Origin: Rivularia sp. MS3
GTDB lineage: Bacteria > Cyanobacteriota > Cyanobacteriia > Cyanobacteriales > Nostocaceae
DNA length: 64,000 nucleotides
Assembly (NCBI GenBank): GCA_019192545.1
Contig: JAHCMI010000013.1
Location: 62,001-126,000, forward strand
Reading direction: 5' to 3'
Part shown: positions 1-7,767 of the stretch, one piece after another
Position numbering within the stretch: the stretch's first letter is position 1
Layout: the number at the start of each line of letters is the position of its first letter
Notes under the pieces: model-generated
What the model was told of the DNA's origin: nothing
The model's database searches: none
Seen by the model: the letters and a program-made list of their open reading frames with translations, nothing else
Program-made: the position numbers and the translations under genes

Positions 1-93
1 TTAAGCGAACTGTGCTTTGTAATAAATAAATGGTTTAGAGTTTTGGATTTTAGCGATTAAATTTACAACTCATAACTCATAACTTACAGCTAT

Positions 94-128
94 AACAAAG
101 GTAGGCGGGCTGCTCGTCTACCTTTGTT
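94..128. other. 11-bp inverted repeat (hairpin)
   Basis: AACAAAGGTAG at 94-104 pairs perfectly with CTACCTTTGTT at 118-128 around a 13-nt loop. No U-run follows on either strand, so it is not a standard intrinsic terminator. It may be the end of a gene left of the window or a small palindromic repeat. Confidence 0.5.
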
Positions 129-205
129 GTAGTTATACTAATTTTTAGGGGTTGTTTGACTAGCCCCAAAACATAGTTTTCTTTTTGTAGAGCTTGCAAC
201 AACCC

Positions 206-1084
206 ATGTCCTCATTCGCAAAATCCCAATTAATCGGTTTAAAAGCTGACTATTTCCGCCATCCCCTTGATAAAGAGGCAACCGCCGCCCTCAAGCAGAT
301 TCCTGGACTAGATATGATGGTAAGGAATCTTTTAGGCCCCTTAGCAGAGCAAGTTTTTTATGTAGAAAATATTGCCTCCAGTGTTTTAGTAAGTGATAAA
401 CAGCTACCGGAATTACACAAATTAACTCTAGAAGCCTGCAAGATACTTGATATCGAGCCTCCGCAACTCTACATTAAACAACACCCCGCTCCTAACGCTT
501 ATACCTTTGCAATGCGAGGTAAGCAACCTTTTGTGGTGCTGCATACTTCCTTGATTGACATGCTCACACCAGAAGAAACTCAAGCAGTTATTGCTCATGA
601 GTTAGGACATCTCAAGTGCGATCACAGCGTTTATTTAACCCCTGTAAATATCTTGATTTTAGCTGCTACAGCATTGCCTAATATCGGCGCAGTTTTGGCT
701 CAAGCAATTCAAGCACAACTTTTGGAATGGGTTCGCTGCGCTGAATTTACTTGCGATCGCGCTGCCTTGTTAGCAACTCAAGATCCCAAAGTTGTCATGT
801 CGGTGTTGATGAAATTAGCGGGTGGTTCACCTACTATTGCTCCCCAACTAAATCTTGAAGCATTTATCGAACAAGCCCGCGCTTACGACGATATCAGTAA
901 AAATGAACTGGGAGAAATGGTCAAAGCTGCAAGAACTGCACAATTAACGCATCCCGTACCAGTACTGCGTGCCAGAGAAATTGACAGGTGGGCAAGCAGC
1001 AAAGATTATGAAAAGTTGTTGCAAAACCAAAAAATAGGTTATAATAGTGAAGTTGAGTCCAAGGGCCGGTGGCGGAATTGGTAG
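206..1084 (+). CDS. M48 family (HtpX-like) zinc metallopeptidase
   Basis: This is a 292-residue M48-type membrane-associated metalloprotease, probably acting on misfolded proteins or in envelope quality control. The zinc site HELGH is at residues 131-135, and the third ligand is expected in the downstream EFTCDRAAL segment, the M48 ExxxD-type motif. A hydrophobic stretch between the two (VYLTPVNILILAATALP) fits a membrane-facing helix. A TTG lies in frame at 194, but the ATG at 206 is preferred; neither has a good ribosome binding site. The stop codon TAG (1082-1084) lies inside the D-arm of tRNA-Leu, so the last seven codons share DNA with the tRNA. Family assignment is firm; the substrate is unknown. 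Confidence 0.9.
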   Translation: MSSFAKSQLIGLKADYFRHPLDKEATAALKQIPGLDMMVRNLLGPLAEQVFYVENIASSVLVSDKQLPELHKLTLEACKILDIEPPQLYIKQHPAPNAYTFAMRGKQPFVVLHTSLIDMLTPEETQAVIAHELGHLKCDHSVYLTPVNILILAATALPNIGAVLAQAIQAQLLEWVRCAEFTCDRAALLATQDPKVVMSVLMKLAGGSPTIAPQLNLEAFIEQARAYDDISKNELGEMVKAARTAQLTHPVPVLRAREIDRWASSKDYEKLLQNQKIGYNSEVESKGRWRNW

Positions 1085-1144
1085 ACGCAGCAGACTCAAA
1101 ATCTGCCGCCGCAAGGCGTGAGAGTTCGAGTCTCTCCCGGCCCA
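1063..1144 (+). tRNA. tRNA-Leu (anticodon CAA)
   Basis: A full class II cloverleaf is visible. The acceptor stem GGGCCGG (1063-1069) pairs with CCGGCCC (1137-1143), with discriminator A at 1144. The anticodon arm GCAGA-CTCAAAA-TCTGC gives anticodon CAA. The long variable arm is CGCC-GCAA-GGCG, and the T arm GAGAG/CTCTC encloses TTCGAGT. CCA is not encoded. Its 5' 22 bases overlap the end of the upstream protease gene. Confidence 0.97.
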
Positions 1145-1183
1145 TACCAAGCATAAAGTAGCTACAAAGAAATACTTCAATTT

Positions 1184-1216
1184 AAGCTTTTCTACTTACA
1201 GTAGGAAGGCTTTTTT
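1184..1216 (+). terminator. Intrinsic terminator after tRNA-Leu
   Basis: A 12-bp stem (1184-1195 with 1201-1212, including two G-U pairs) has loop TTACA and runs into a U-tract, about 40 nt after the tRNA. This is a good rho-independent terminator for the protease/tRNA transcript. Confidence 0.85.
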
Positions 1217-1260
1217 GATTTTGCTAGATAATACAGCAAATTTTAAGTTGAGGAGAATAC

Positions 1261-1345
1261 ACTATTACCTCACGTAGCTTGCGTGGCGCGAATGAGCCAT
1301 ATTACGTTCGCGTAGCGTCTCCCGGAGGGAGATATTACGAATTAT
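1261..1345. repeat. Interspersed GC-rich cyanobacterial repeat
   Basis: The stretch contains CGCGTAGCGTCTCCC and the short hairpin TCTCCC-GGA-GGGAGA (1318-1332). This sequence style (GCGTAGCGTCTCC) is a common dispersed repeat in heterocystous cyanobacteria. It is much more GC-rich than its surroundings. A related element lies near 62431-62489. Confidence 0.6.
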
Positions 1346-1401
1346 CCTCACTCTGCCCAACCGTCACCCCTCTCCTTATCAAATCTACCGTGTACACACA
1401 A

Positions 1402-1453
1402 CGCCGAGGGTTGAAAACCCCCGTCTAATAGCTGAAGTCGTCTAAAGACGACT
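1402..1453. repeat. Small palindromic repeat cluster
   Basis: It contains GGGTTGAAAACCCC, then the palindrome AGTCGTCT-AA-AGACGACT (1436-1453). Such GTCGTCT palindromes recur in Nostocales intergenic DNA. It could fold in RNA, but no U-run follows. Confidence 0.5.
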
Positions 1454-1526
1454 AAAAAATTACCTAAAAGTAAAACACGATAATTTAAATTTAGTCCTAA
1501 GTAGTTAAACATAATTAATTTCAAAA

Positions 1527-1572
1527 TGTCATTGCGAGTGGAACGGAGTGAAACGAAGCAACCGCAAGGATT
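1527..1572. repeat. GTCATTGCGAG-type interspersed repeat
   Basis: It starts with TGTCATTGCGAGTGGAACGG and continues AGTGAAACGAAGCAACCGC. The GTCATTGCGAG...GAAGCAA layout is a widespread intergenic repeat in cyanobacteria. There is no coding content. Confidence 0.55.
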
Positions 1573-1659
1573 AGAATTAATTCTCTCAATTTTTAATAAG
1601 AGTAAATAATTTTGTTCACTTACTTATTTATTTCACATTTTGCACTCAAAGGTGTGATT

Positions 1660-1731
1660 GTTCGTAGTTGCGAGTTGCGCTTCAGCGCCTCATACATCAG
1701 AATTAGGAGGCGCTGAAGCGCAACTACGAAC
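1660..1731. repeat. Long palindromic repeat with asymmetric arm
   Basis: The right arm (1708-1731) AGGCGCTGAAGCGCAAC plus TACGAAC is the reverse complement of the left arm (1660-1690), except that the left arm carries an extra 7 bases (CGAGTTG, a local duplication of AGTTGCG). The loop is 1691-1707. It would fold into a very stable hairpin. It looks like a MITE/REP-like dispersed palindrome. Confidence 0.75.
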
Positions 1732-2203
1732 TAAAATAGAAACTTATCAAAATCTTGAAGCTGAAACTTATTAAGCTGTTCGGGCAAAAATATATATTGA
1801 TTTCCGGAAAATAATAAAAGAGCAATGTATCTATACAAATAGTATTAACTTTATTGTTTATGTTTTTTGCTCAGATGAGGTTGAATTTTGTGACTTTGGT
1901 TGAAATACGGGTTGGATAGCAATCAAAATCTAGTTTCAATAGGCTTATTGGCTGTATGACAATCAATAGTAAGTCTGCGTATGATGTTATTAGGAGGTTA
2001 TCTCATTTATTTGAATCGAAAATTGTTAGTTTTATAGTTATAATTTTTTATCCAAGAGTAAATATATAACTAAAAAACTTATAATGCTAATTCCTCATTT
2101 ATATATGTATATATAATTTTCTGACAACTTAAGAAGATTATTATTTATGCAGAGTTATACAATAATGCATCTAGAATAATCAGACTCTAGCAAAAATTTT
2201 TGT

Positions 2204-2215
2204 TTGTGCTATACT
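2204..2215 (+). promoter_or_regulatory. Possible extended -10 promoter
   Basis: TGTGCTATACT holds TATACT (2210-2215) preceded by TGTGC, an extended -10 pattern. No convincing -35 box lies 17 bp upstream. It would start a transcript about 50 nt ahead of the small ORF at 2271. Confidence 0.3.
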
Positions 2216-2270
2216 TATTAAATATTCATGAAAATATCCTATTCATAAAGTCAAAAAGGTTGATTCGATT

Positions 2271-2474
2271 ATGCGACTAAAAAGATGGGAGTCTCCACGC
2301 CGACAAGGGAGAAACGATAAAGGAAAAGGCGGTGCTGCGAGAAAACGGCAAATTAAGAAACAGCAGCAAATGCTACGGAAAAGACTGAAAGAAGACAATA
2401 AACCAGATAAATACAATAACAATAAGCAGGGAGAAGATAAATTAGTCTTCTCCCATTTTTTTGACCAATTTTAA
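2271..2474 (+). CDS. Small, highly basic hypothetical protein
   Basis: I do not recognise this 67-residue protein. The first 45 residues are dominated by Lys, Arg and Gln (for example KGGAARKRQIKKQQQ and MLRKRLKED), suggesting a nucleic-acid or ribosome contact if it is made. A weak AAAAAGG lies about 14 nt upstream of the ATG. The C-terminal 15 codons run through a strong intrinsic terminator (2429-2462), which is unusual for a translated gene. The stretch could instead encode a short non-coding RNA. It stands alone, with about 500 nt of non-coding DNA downstream. Confidence 0.4.
   Translation: MRLKRWESPRRQGRNDKGKGGAARKRQIKKQQQMLRKRLKEDNKPDKYNNNKQGEDKLVFSHFFDQF
2429..2462 (+). terminator. 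Intrinsic terminator overlapping the small basic ORF
   Basis: GGGAGAAGA (2429-2437) and TCTTCTCCC (2446-2454) form a perfect 9-bp stem with an 8-nt loop, followed by A and seven Ts. This is a textbook rho-independent terminator. It lies inside the last codons of the 2271-2474 frame. Confidence 0.85.
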
Positions 2475-2989
2475 TCTATGTATGAATACAGTCTATTCCA
2501 CGTAAATTATTCCTATTAACTATTTCTACATCGAAAAATAGACAAATACATTAGTATTATTAATATTTTTAATATGATTGTAATATAGTAGCAATTATTA
2601 CAGCTAAGCATATTCTCTTTTAATCAAAAAAAATTGATTCTTCGCATCTATATTTAAATTTTTACCGTTAGTAATAAGTATAATTTGTAGAAATTGTAAT
2701 GCTTAGATAAACTTGCTTCATTAAATATGTAAAGTTAATATAAAGTTTACTTAAAAAAACTGAAAGTGCCGTTTTTAACTAGTAAGATAATATACTGTAA
2801 GGTGGAATGATTAATTAATTACCAGGGAAGCTAAGTAAACACTAAAAGCAACTGCATCAACCTGTGTCAAATGACGACCATTCACGTTAGTTTTAAGTGA
2901 CTAAGACCGGGTTAAAACAGAATTTTTTCTATATCAACAGTTTGGTCGAATATTCTTAGCAATTTCAGTTGTTACACGAGGAGTGACCT
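2475..2989. other. AT-rich non-coding leader of the first polysaccharide locus
   Basis: About 500 nt with no gene, tRNA or clear repeat. It ends in a good Shine-Dalgarno (GAGGAG, near 2980) for the gene at 2990. A long 5' leader carrying the locus promoter is likely, but I see no convincing -35/-10 pair. Confidence 0.4.
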
Positions 2990-3784
2990 ATGGTGAAGGC
3001 AGTTGCTCTGCCGACTCGGAAAGTACTAGATTTTCCGATTACTGCTTTGCGTTTAAATGAGCAAATACAGACAATTATTGAGTGGGCAAAGGAACGTAAA
3101 AGTAAGACAGTATGTGTAGCGAATGTACACATGTTGATGGAAGCACACTGGAATCCGGAGTTTGCTGGTGTATTAAAAGATGCTGATATAGTGACTCCTG
3201 ATGGTATGCCTTTGGTTTGGATGATGAAGAAGCTAGGCGCAACTTCTCAAGATAGAGTTGCAGGGCTAGATATTTTAGCTTCAGTATGCGAATCTGCACA
3301 AAAACAGAACGTAAGTTTATTTTTTGTCGGTTCTCAAAAGCAAATTCTTTCCGGAATGAGAAGCAGATTAAAGGAAGAATATCCACAATTGAATATTGCA
3401 GCGATGGAACCACTGCCATTTCGTCCGCTTACTGAAAGTGAAGACGAAGCATTGATAAAAAAGATTAATGATAGTGGTGCAGGTATCGTATTTGTATCTT
3501 TAGGTTGTCCAAAACAGGAAAAATGGATGGCTCAACATAAAGATAAAATTCAAGCTGTGATGATTGGATTGGGTGGAGCATTCCCTGTCTATGCAGGGCT
3601 TCAGAAAAGGGCACCTCGTATAGTCAGAGAGTCTGGATTTGAATGGTTATATAGATGGATGCAAGAGCCTCGTCGTCTTTGGAGTCGATATACAAAGACT
3701 ATTCCACCATTTATGTGGTTAGCGATGAAGCAACTTATAAGTACTAATTATTCAGTTTCTAATTCTGCTAGCAATTTGGATTAA
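2990..3784 (+). CDS. WecB/TagA/CpsF family glycosyltransferase (GT26)
   Basis: This 264-residue enzyme belongs to the family that adds the second sugar (typically ManNAcA, ManNAc or a hexose) to an undecaprenyl-diphosphate-linked sugar on the cytoplasmic face of the membrane. Family marks are TPDGMPLVW around residue 70, the Asp-Gly donor loop, and GCPKQEKWM around residue 179. The C-terminal basic/aromatic tail (FEWLYRWMQEPRRLW) is the usual membrane-association segment. GAGGAG lies just upstream of the ATG. It opens the first exopolysaccharide block. No initiating phosphoglycosyl transferase lies beside it, so the lipid-linked first sugar must be supplied by an enzyme encoded elsewhere. Confidence 0.93.
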   Translation: MVKAVALPTRKVLDFPITALRLNEQIQTIIEWAKERKSKTVCVANVHMLMEAHWNPEFAGVLKDADIVTPDGMPLVWMMKKLGATSQDRVAGLDILASVCESAQKQNVSLFFVGSQKQILSGMRSRLKEEYPQLNIAAMEPLPFRPLTESEDEALIKKINDSGAGIVFVSLGCPKQEKWMAQHKDKIQAVMIGLGGAFPVYAGLQKRAPRIVRESGFEWLYRWMQEPRRLWSRYTKTIPPFMWLAMKQLISTNYSVSNSASNLD

Positions 3785-3798
3785 AGTCTTTTAATTGT

Positions 3799-3858
3799 AT
3801 TGCCAAGTACTTGTTTATCATTGTTTAAACAATTTTAATAGCAATGTTACTTGGCAAT
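3799..3858 (+). terminator. Stem-loop after the WecB-like gene
   Basis: ATTGCCAAGTA (3799-3809) pairs with TACTTGGCAAT (3848-3858). The loop itself contains the palindrome TTGTTTAAACAA. The following sequence is T-rich but not a clean U-run, so it may be an attenuator or mRNA-stabilising hairpin inside the operon rather than a full stop. Confidence 0.5.
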
Positions 3859-4029
3859 TTAATTAGTAAATTATTGTAAATTTTGCTTTTACTTATTACT
3901 AATTTAATCATTTTTTTATGTAAAGAAGTATTTTTTATCATTCTTAATAATATTGGCATTTTTTTCTGTGTCAATCTATAAGTGTATTAAATTATGTCTT
4001 AAGTTTAAAATTAAAAATAAGTAATCTAT

Positions 4030-5076
4030 ATGCTAAATTCACAATTCAATGCTGTTTTTATGACTAAAAAATCAATGATTTTATCTTTTGCAAAAAAACT
4101 TTTGCCACCAGCTATAAAACGTAAATGGTTAACTGCAAAATTAAAAGCTAACTTTAACTATGATCTCAGACGTTTCTCAAAGTTTTCAGGAGTGAGTAGA
4201 CAAATAAATACTCAAACAAAACTTCAAGCGTATATTACTAAGGAATATCACCGAATTGAAAAGCGACTTGCCTTTAAGGAGCCAAGAGTAGGATTTGCAC
4301 CTGATGTAATTCAAAATCTATTGATTAAGCTATATGAATATGAAAAAAAGTACGGTCTTGATGAAACTGCTCAAATAGCACTCAACTCAATATTTTCTTA
4401 CTACCAATTTAATCTCGATAATGGTCTTGAAGACAAACAACTTCATCAACAAATTGTAGAGTTAAGAAACAAAATTCCTGGATCTGAAAATACCGCAGGT
4501 AAAGGCGGCGTTATTAATATCTCCAAAAACAACATATTAAAAGCAGCAAAACTCGATCTCAAAGACTTTTTTGAATCTAGATACAGTATACGAGACTTTG
4601 CTGCGGATGAAGTTCATATAAGTTTAATAGAGGATGCTGTCAAGATGGCTCAAAAAACGCCGTCTGTATGCAACCGTCAATCCTCCAAAGTATACGTATT
4701 CTCAAAGGAAGAAGATAAAAAGAAAGTACTCAGTTACCAAAACGGTAACCGTGGTTTCGGTGACAAAGCAAGTAACGTATTAGTTGTTACCTCTAATTTA
4801 GAGCATTTTTTCAGTATTAGCGAACGCAATCAATGTTGGATTGATGGAGGGATGTTCTCAATGTCTCTGATTTACGCTTTACATTCACTTGGTTTAGGAA
4901 GTTGTTGCTTAAATTGGAGTGTTGAATATGAAGTAGATTGCGCATTTAAAAATGCTGTAGATATTGATGATTCCGAGTCAATCATAATGATGATTGCTGT
5001 CGGTCATTTACCAGAAAATCTAAAGGTTGCCCAATCAAATAGAAAAAATATTCGGGAAGTCTTATTTATAAGATAA
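4030..5076 (+). CDS. Nitroreductase-family protein of the polysaccharide locus
   Basis: The 348-residue protein has an N-terminal region of about 170 residues that I do not recognise, followed by an FMN-binding nitroreductase fold. SRYSIRDF (about residues 183-190) matches the family's flavin-phosphate motif, and the C-terminal GHLPENLK closes the fold. Nitroreductase-like proteins recur in polysaccharide clusters next to pyruvyltransferases and flippases, where their reaction is not known to me; a redox step on a sugar or lipid is conceivable. In-frame ATGs at 4060 and 4075 are alternative starts, and none has a strong ribosome site. It lies between the GT26 gene and the flippase on the same strand. 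Confidence 0.8.
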   Translation: MLNSQFNAVFMTKKSMILSFAKKLLPPAIKRKWLTAKLKANFNYDLRRFSKFSGVSRQINTQTKLQAYITKEYHRIEKRLAFKEPRVGFAPDVIQNLLIKLYEYEKKYGLDETAQIALNSIFSYYQFNLDNGLEDKQLHQQIVELRNKIPGSENTAGKGGVINISKNNILKAAKLDLKDFFESRYSIRDFAADEVHISLIEDAVKMAQKTPSVCNRQSSKVYVFSKEEDKKKVLSYQNGNRGFGDKASNVLVVTSNLEHFFSISERNQCWIDGGMFSMSLIYALHSLGLGSCCLNWSVEYEVDCAFKNAVDIDDSESIIMMIAVGHLPENLKVAQSNRKNIREVLFIR

Positions 5077-5083
5077 ATCTGAT

Positions 5084-5136
5084 CGTTTGAGTATGATAAT
5101 TGAAGATATTTAAATTTATGTAAATAAACTCAAACG
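5084..5136 (+). terminator. Weak stem-loop after the nitroreductase-like gene
   Basis: CGTTTGAGT (5084-5092) pairs with ACTCAAACG (5128-5136), followed by TTATTTC. The loop is long (35 nt) and the U-run imperfect, so termination would be partial at best. Confidence 0.4.
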
Positions 5137-5183
5137 TTATTTCATAAATAAAAATTGGGTTGACTATATTCATTATTAATTAT

Positions 5184-6527
5184 ATGTTGAATAAATTAGC
5201 TGCAATAAGTAGAAATAAACTTAGCCCAAACTTACGCAAAATACTTGGTAATGCAAGTTGGCTATTTGCAGACAAAATTTTACGAACTATTGTCAATCCA
5301 CTCATATGGGTTTGGGTCGCTCGTTATCTAGGTGCAGAACAACTTGGCATCTATAGCTATGCTTTATCTTTTATTTCACTATTTGAAGTTCTCTCTGGTC
5401 TAGGTCTACGAACAATTGTAATAAGAGATATCATTAAAGAGGCAGAGAATAAATATGAAATTATTGGTACAACATTCGCTTTAAAATTGATTGGCGGGAT
5501 TTGTATAATATTACTTGCAACAACCGCAATATCGTTAAATCAACCAGCTAATGAACAAATCATATGGTTAGTAGCCGTATTTGCATTAAGCAAAATTTTT
5601 GCAGCTTTTTCTATCATTAATTTATGGTTTTTATCCCAAGTTAAATCAAAGTTTTCTACTTATGCCGGTAGTATAGCTTTTATTATAGAATCCTTTGCAA
5701 AAATAATTTTGATTGTTGCAAAGGCTCCTTTAATAGCATTTGCATGGGTATTTACATTAGAAAGTGTTATTAGAACAATCGCATTAATTACAGCATATCG
5801 TATTAATAAAGAAAACATCAAAGCATGGCGATTTAGTTTTTCAAGAGCAAAAAAAATGCTCAACCAATCATGGTTATTAATTCTTGCAGGTATAGCGAAT
5901 ACTCTATATATTAGCATCGATCAGGTTATGTTAGGGAACATCTCTGGTGCACAGGAAGTTGGTATCTATGCCGCAGCAGTACGTTTTTCACAGTTAACCT
6001 ATTTTATTCCAGCTATAATTACAGGATCGGTTTTTCCTAACTTGATAGAAAGTAAAGTATCTAATAACAAATCTTATCAAGATAAGCTCCAAAAACTTTA
6101 TAACTGGATGACTTGGGCATCGCTTACTTTAGCTATACTTACATTAATAGTTGCTCAGCCAATAATAGATTTATTCTATGGAAGAGAATATCAGCAATCA
6201 GGGGCTATTTTCTCTATTCATATATGGTCATCTTTATTCATTTTCTGGTACCACATTAATAAAGATTGGTTAGTTAATGAAGGATTATTTAAATTTTCTC
6301 TAATTAGTCATACGGCTGGGGCTGTAGTCAATATTTTCTTAAATTGGCTTTTAATTCCAAAGTATGGAGGAATTGGTGCAGCAATTGCAACAGTAATTTC
6401 TTATGGAATAGCTTCGTATTTTGTATTTTTTATACCTTTAGAAACTCGCGTAGCAGCTCGGATGATGACATTATCGCTAATATTTCCATTTAAAAAAATA
6501 TGGAAAATAATAGCTATAAAACCTTAA
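5184..6527 (+). CDS. Wzx-type polysaccharide flippase
   Basis: This inner-membrane protein of about 447 residues belongs to the polysaccharide/oligosaccharide flippase (MATE-like) superfamily, which moves lipid-linked repeat units across the membrane. Many hydrophobic helices are visible from residue 20 onward, with the early GNASWLFADKILR and WVARYLGAEQLGIYSYA segments typical of Wzx, and the later GAQEVGIYAAAVRFSQLTYF and GGIGAAIATVISYGIASYF segments marking the second half. An upstream TTG at 5160 is in frame, but the ATG at 5184 is preferred. With the Wzy-like protein at 15109 it makes the locus look Wzx/Wzy-dependent. Confidence 0.92.
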   Translation: MLNKLAAISRNKLSPNLRKILGNASWLFADKILRTIVNPLIWVWVARYLGAEQLGIYSYALSFISLFEVLSGLGLRTIVIRDIIKEAENKYEIIGTTFALKLIGGICIILLATTAISLNQPANEQIIWLVAVFALSKIFAAFSIINLWFLSQVKSKFSTYAGSIAFIIESFAKIILIVAKAPLIAFAWVFTLESVIRTIALITAYRINKENIKAWRFSFSRAKKMLNQSWLLILAGIANTLYISIDQVMLGNISGAQEVGIYAAAVRFSQLTYFIPAIITGSVFPNLIESKVSNNKSYQDKLQKLYNWMTWASLTLAILTLIVAQPIIDLFYGREYQQSGAIFSIHIWSSLFIFWYHINKDWLVNEGLFKFSLISHTAGAVVNIFLNWLLIPKYGGIGAAIATVISYGIASYFVFFIPLETRVAARMMTLSLIFPFKKIWKIIAIKP

Positions 6528-6579
6528 TTTGAAAGATTAATTATTTATTTAACAGTAATTAAATAACAGGAGATTTAAA

Positions 6580-7629
6580 ATGAATAAAGTAGGAATATTA
6601 ACTTATCATCATGCTATTAACTATGGTGCAACTCTTCAGGGTTATGCACTTTGGCAGACAGTTAAAAAGCTTGGATACGATGTAGAATTTATTGATTATA
6701 GACCGATAAAAGCTATCAGAAGTTATTTCTTTAATCGTTATTTTCTTACGAATATAACTAAGTCAATCAAAATAGAAAATTTTTTAAATAATCATGCAAA
6801 ACAAGGGTATTTCAGAACACATAACAATGCTCAGTTAAAAAAGAAACAATTCAACTATGATATTGTTATTGTCGGTAGCGATGAAGTTTGGAATATAAAC
6901 TCTATTAGAGGTTTTGATAAGTCATATTTTTTCGATTTTGTAGAAGACACACAAATTACTAAATTGAGCTATGCGGCTAGTTTCGGTAGAACAAAATCTT
7001 TAGACGAACATGCTGAAGAAGTTTCTTTTCTACTAAATCAATTTGATTCTATTTCTGTTCGAGATTTTAATAGTTTAAATATAGTTAAAAATGAATGTAA
7101 TTGTAATGCTACTAAAGTTTTAGATCCTACTTTTTTAGCTGATTATAGTGAAATTATATCTGAAGTAAATCAGAAAGAAGAATATTTACTTGTTTATGCT
7201 TTTAATTTGAGTCCTGAAGAAGAAAATATAATTAAATATTTGTCTCACAGTAAGGGGTTAAAAATAATTTCTATTGGTTATCATAATAAAATAGCTCACA
7301 AAAACCTAGTTACTGTAAGTACAGAAGAATGGTTAGGTTATTTTAAACAAGCTTCTTATATAGTAAGTAGCTTTTTTCACGGAACTATATTTTCAATCAT
7401 TTTTGGTAAATCATTTACGACTTTAAGCAGAGGTGATAAGTCTATAAAAGTAAACGACTTATTAGGAAATTTAGGGTTAGAAAGATGTATATTTTCCTCA
7501 AAGTTAAATATTCATGATTTCTCAGAGAAAAATATGGCAGTTGATTATACTGAAGTTTACGAAAAACTATCACCACAAATATCATTATCAAGAAAATTTA
7601 TTAAGGAGGGACTTCATGGTAAAGATTAA
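6580..7629 (+). CDS. Polysaccharide pyruvyl transferase family protein (1)
   Basis: A 349-residue member of the polysaccharide pyruvyl transferase family (PF04230), whose characterised members transfer pyruvate from phosphoenolpyruvate to form ketals on sugars. Family marks in order are the N-terminal HAINYGATLQGYAL, VGSDEVWN near residue 103, SYAASFGRT, SVRDFNS near 164, DPTFL, and SSFFHGTIFSIIFG near 263. A strong CAGGAGAT ribosome site precedes the ATG. Pyruvylation would give the polymer an acidic charge. Many members of this family have other or unknown acceptors, so the substrate is uncertain. Confidence 0.88.
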   Translation: MNKVGILTYHHAINYGATLQGYALWQTVKKLGYDVEFIDYRPIKAIRSYFFNRYFLTNITKSIKIENFLNNHAKQGYFRTHNNAQLKKKQFNYDIVIVGSDEVWNINSIRGFDKSYFFDFVEDTQITKLSYAASFGRTKSLDEHAEEVSFLLNQFDSISVRDFNSLNIVKNECNCNATKVLDPTFLADYSEIISEVNQKEEYLLVYAFNLSPEEENIIKYLSHSKGLKIISIGYHNKIAHKNLVTVSTEEWLGYFKQASYIVSSFFHGTIFSIIFGKSFTTLSRGDKSIKVNDLLGNLGLERCIFSSKLNIHDFSEKNMAVDYTEVYEKLSPQISLSRKFIKEGLHGKD

Positions 7630-7767
7630 ACATTAACTATATAGTAATCTTTCTCATTATATAAATCTACATAAATTTGAAAAAACAAAGCCTCACGTCA
7701 TTAAGGTCGATTAATATTTAACTCTTAAAGAGCATACATAATTAACCGTAAATGCAGTTTTATACCG

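Noticed and set aside
921-1180. Two minus-strand frames of 77-78 codons
   Set aside because: They are antisense to the protease end and tRNA-Leu; the sequence is the reverse of a tRNA and has no protein character.
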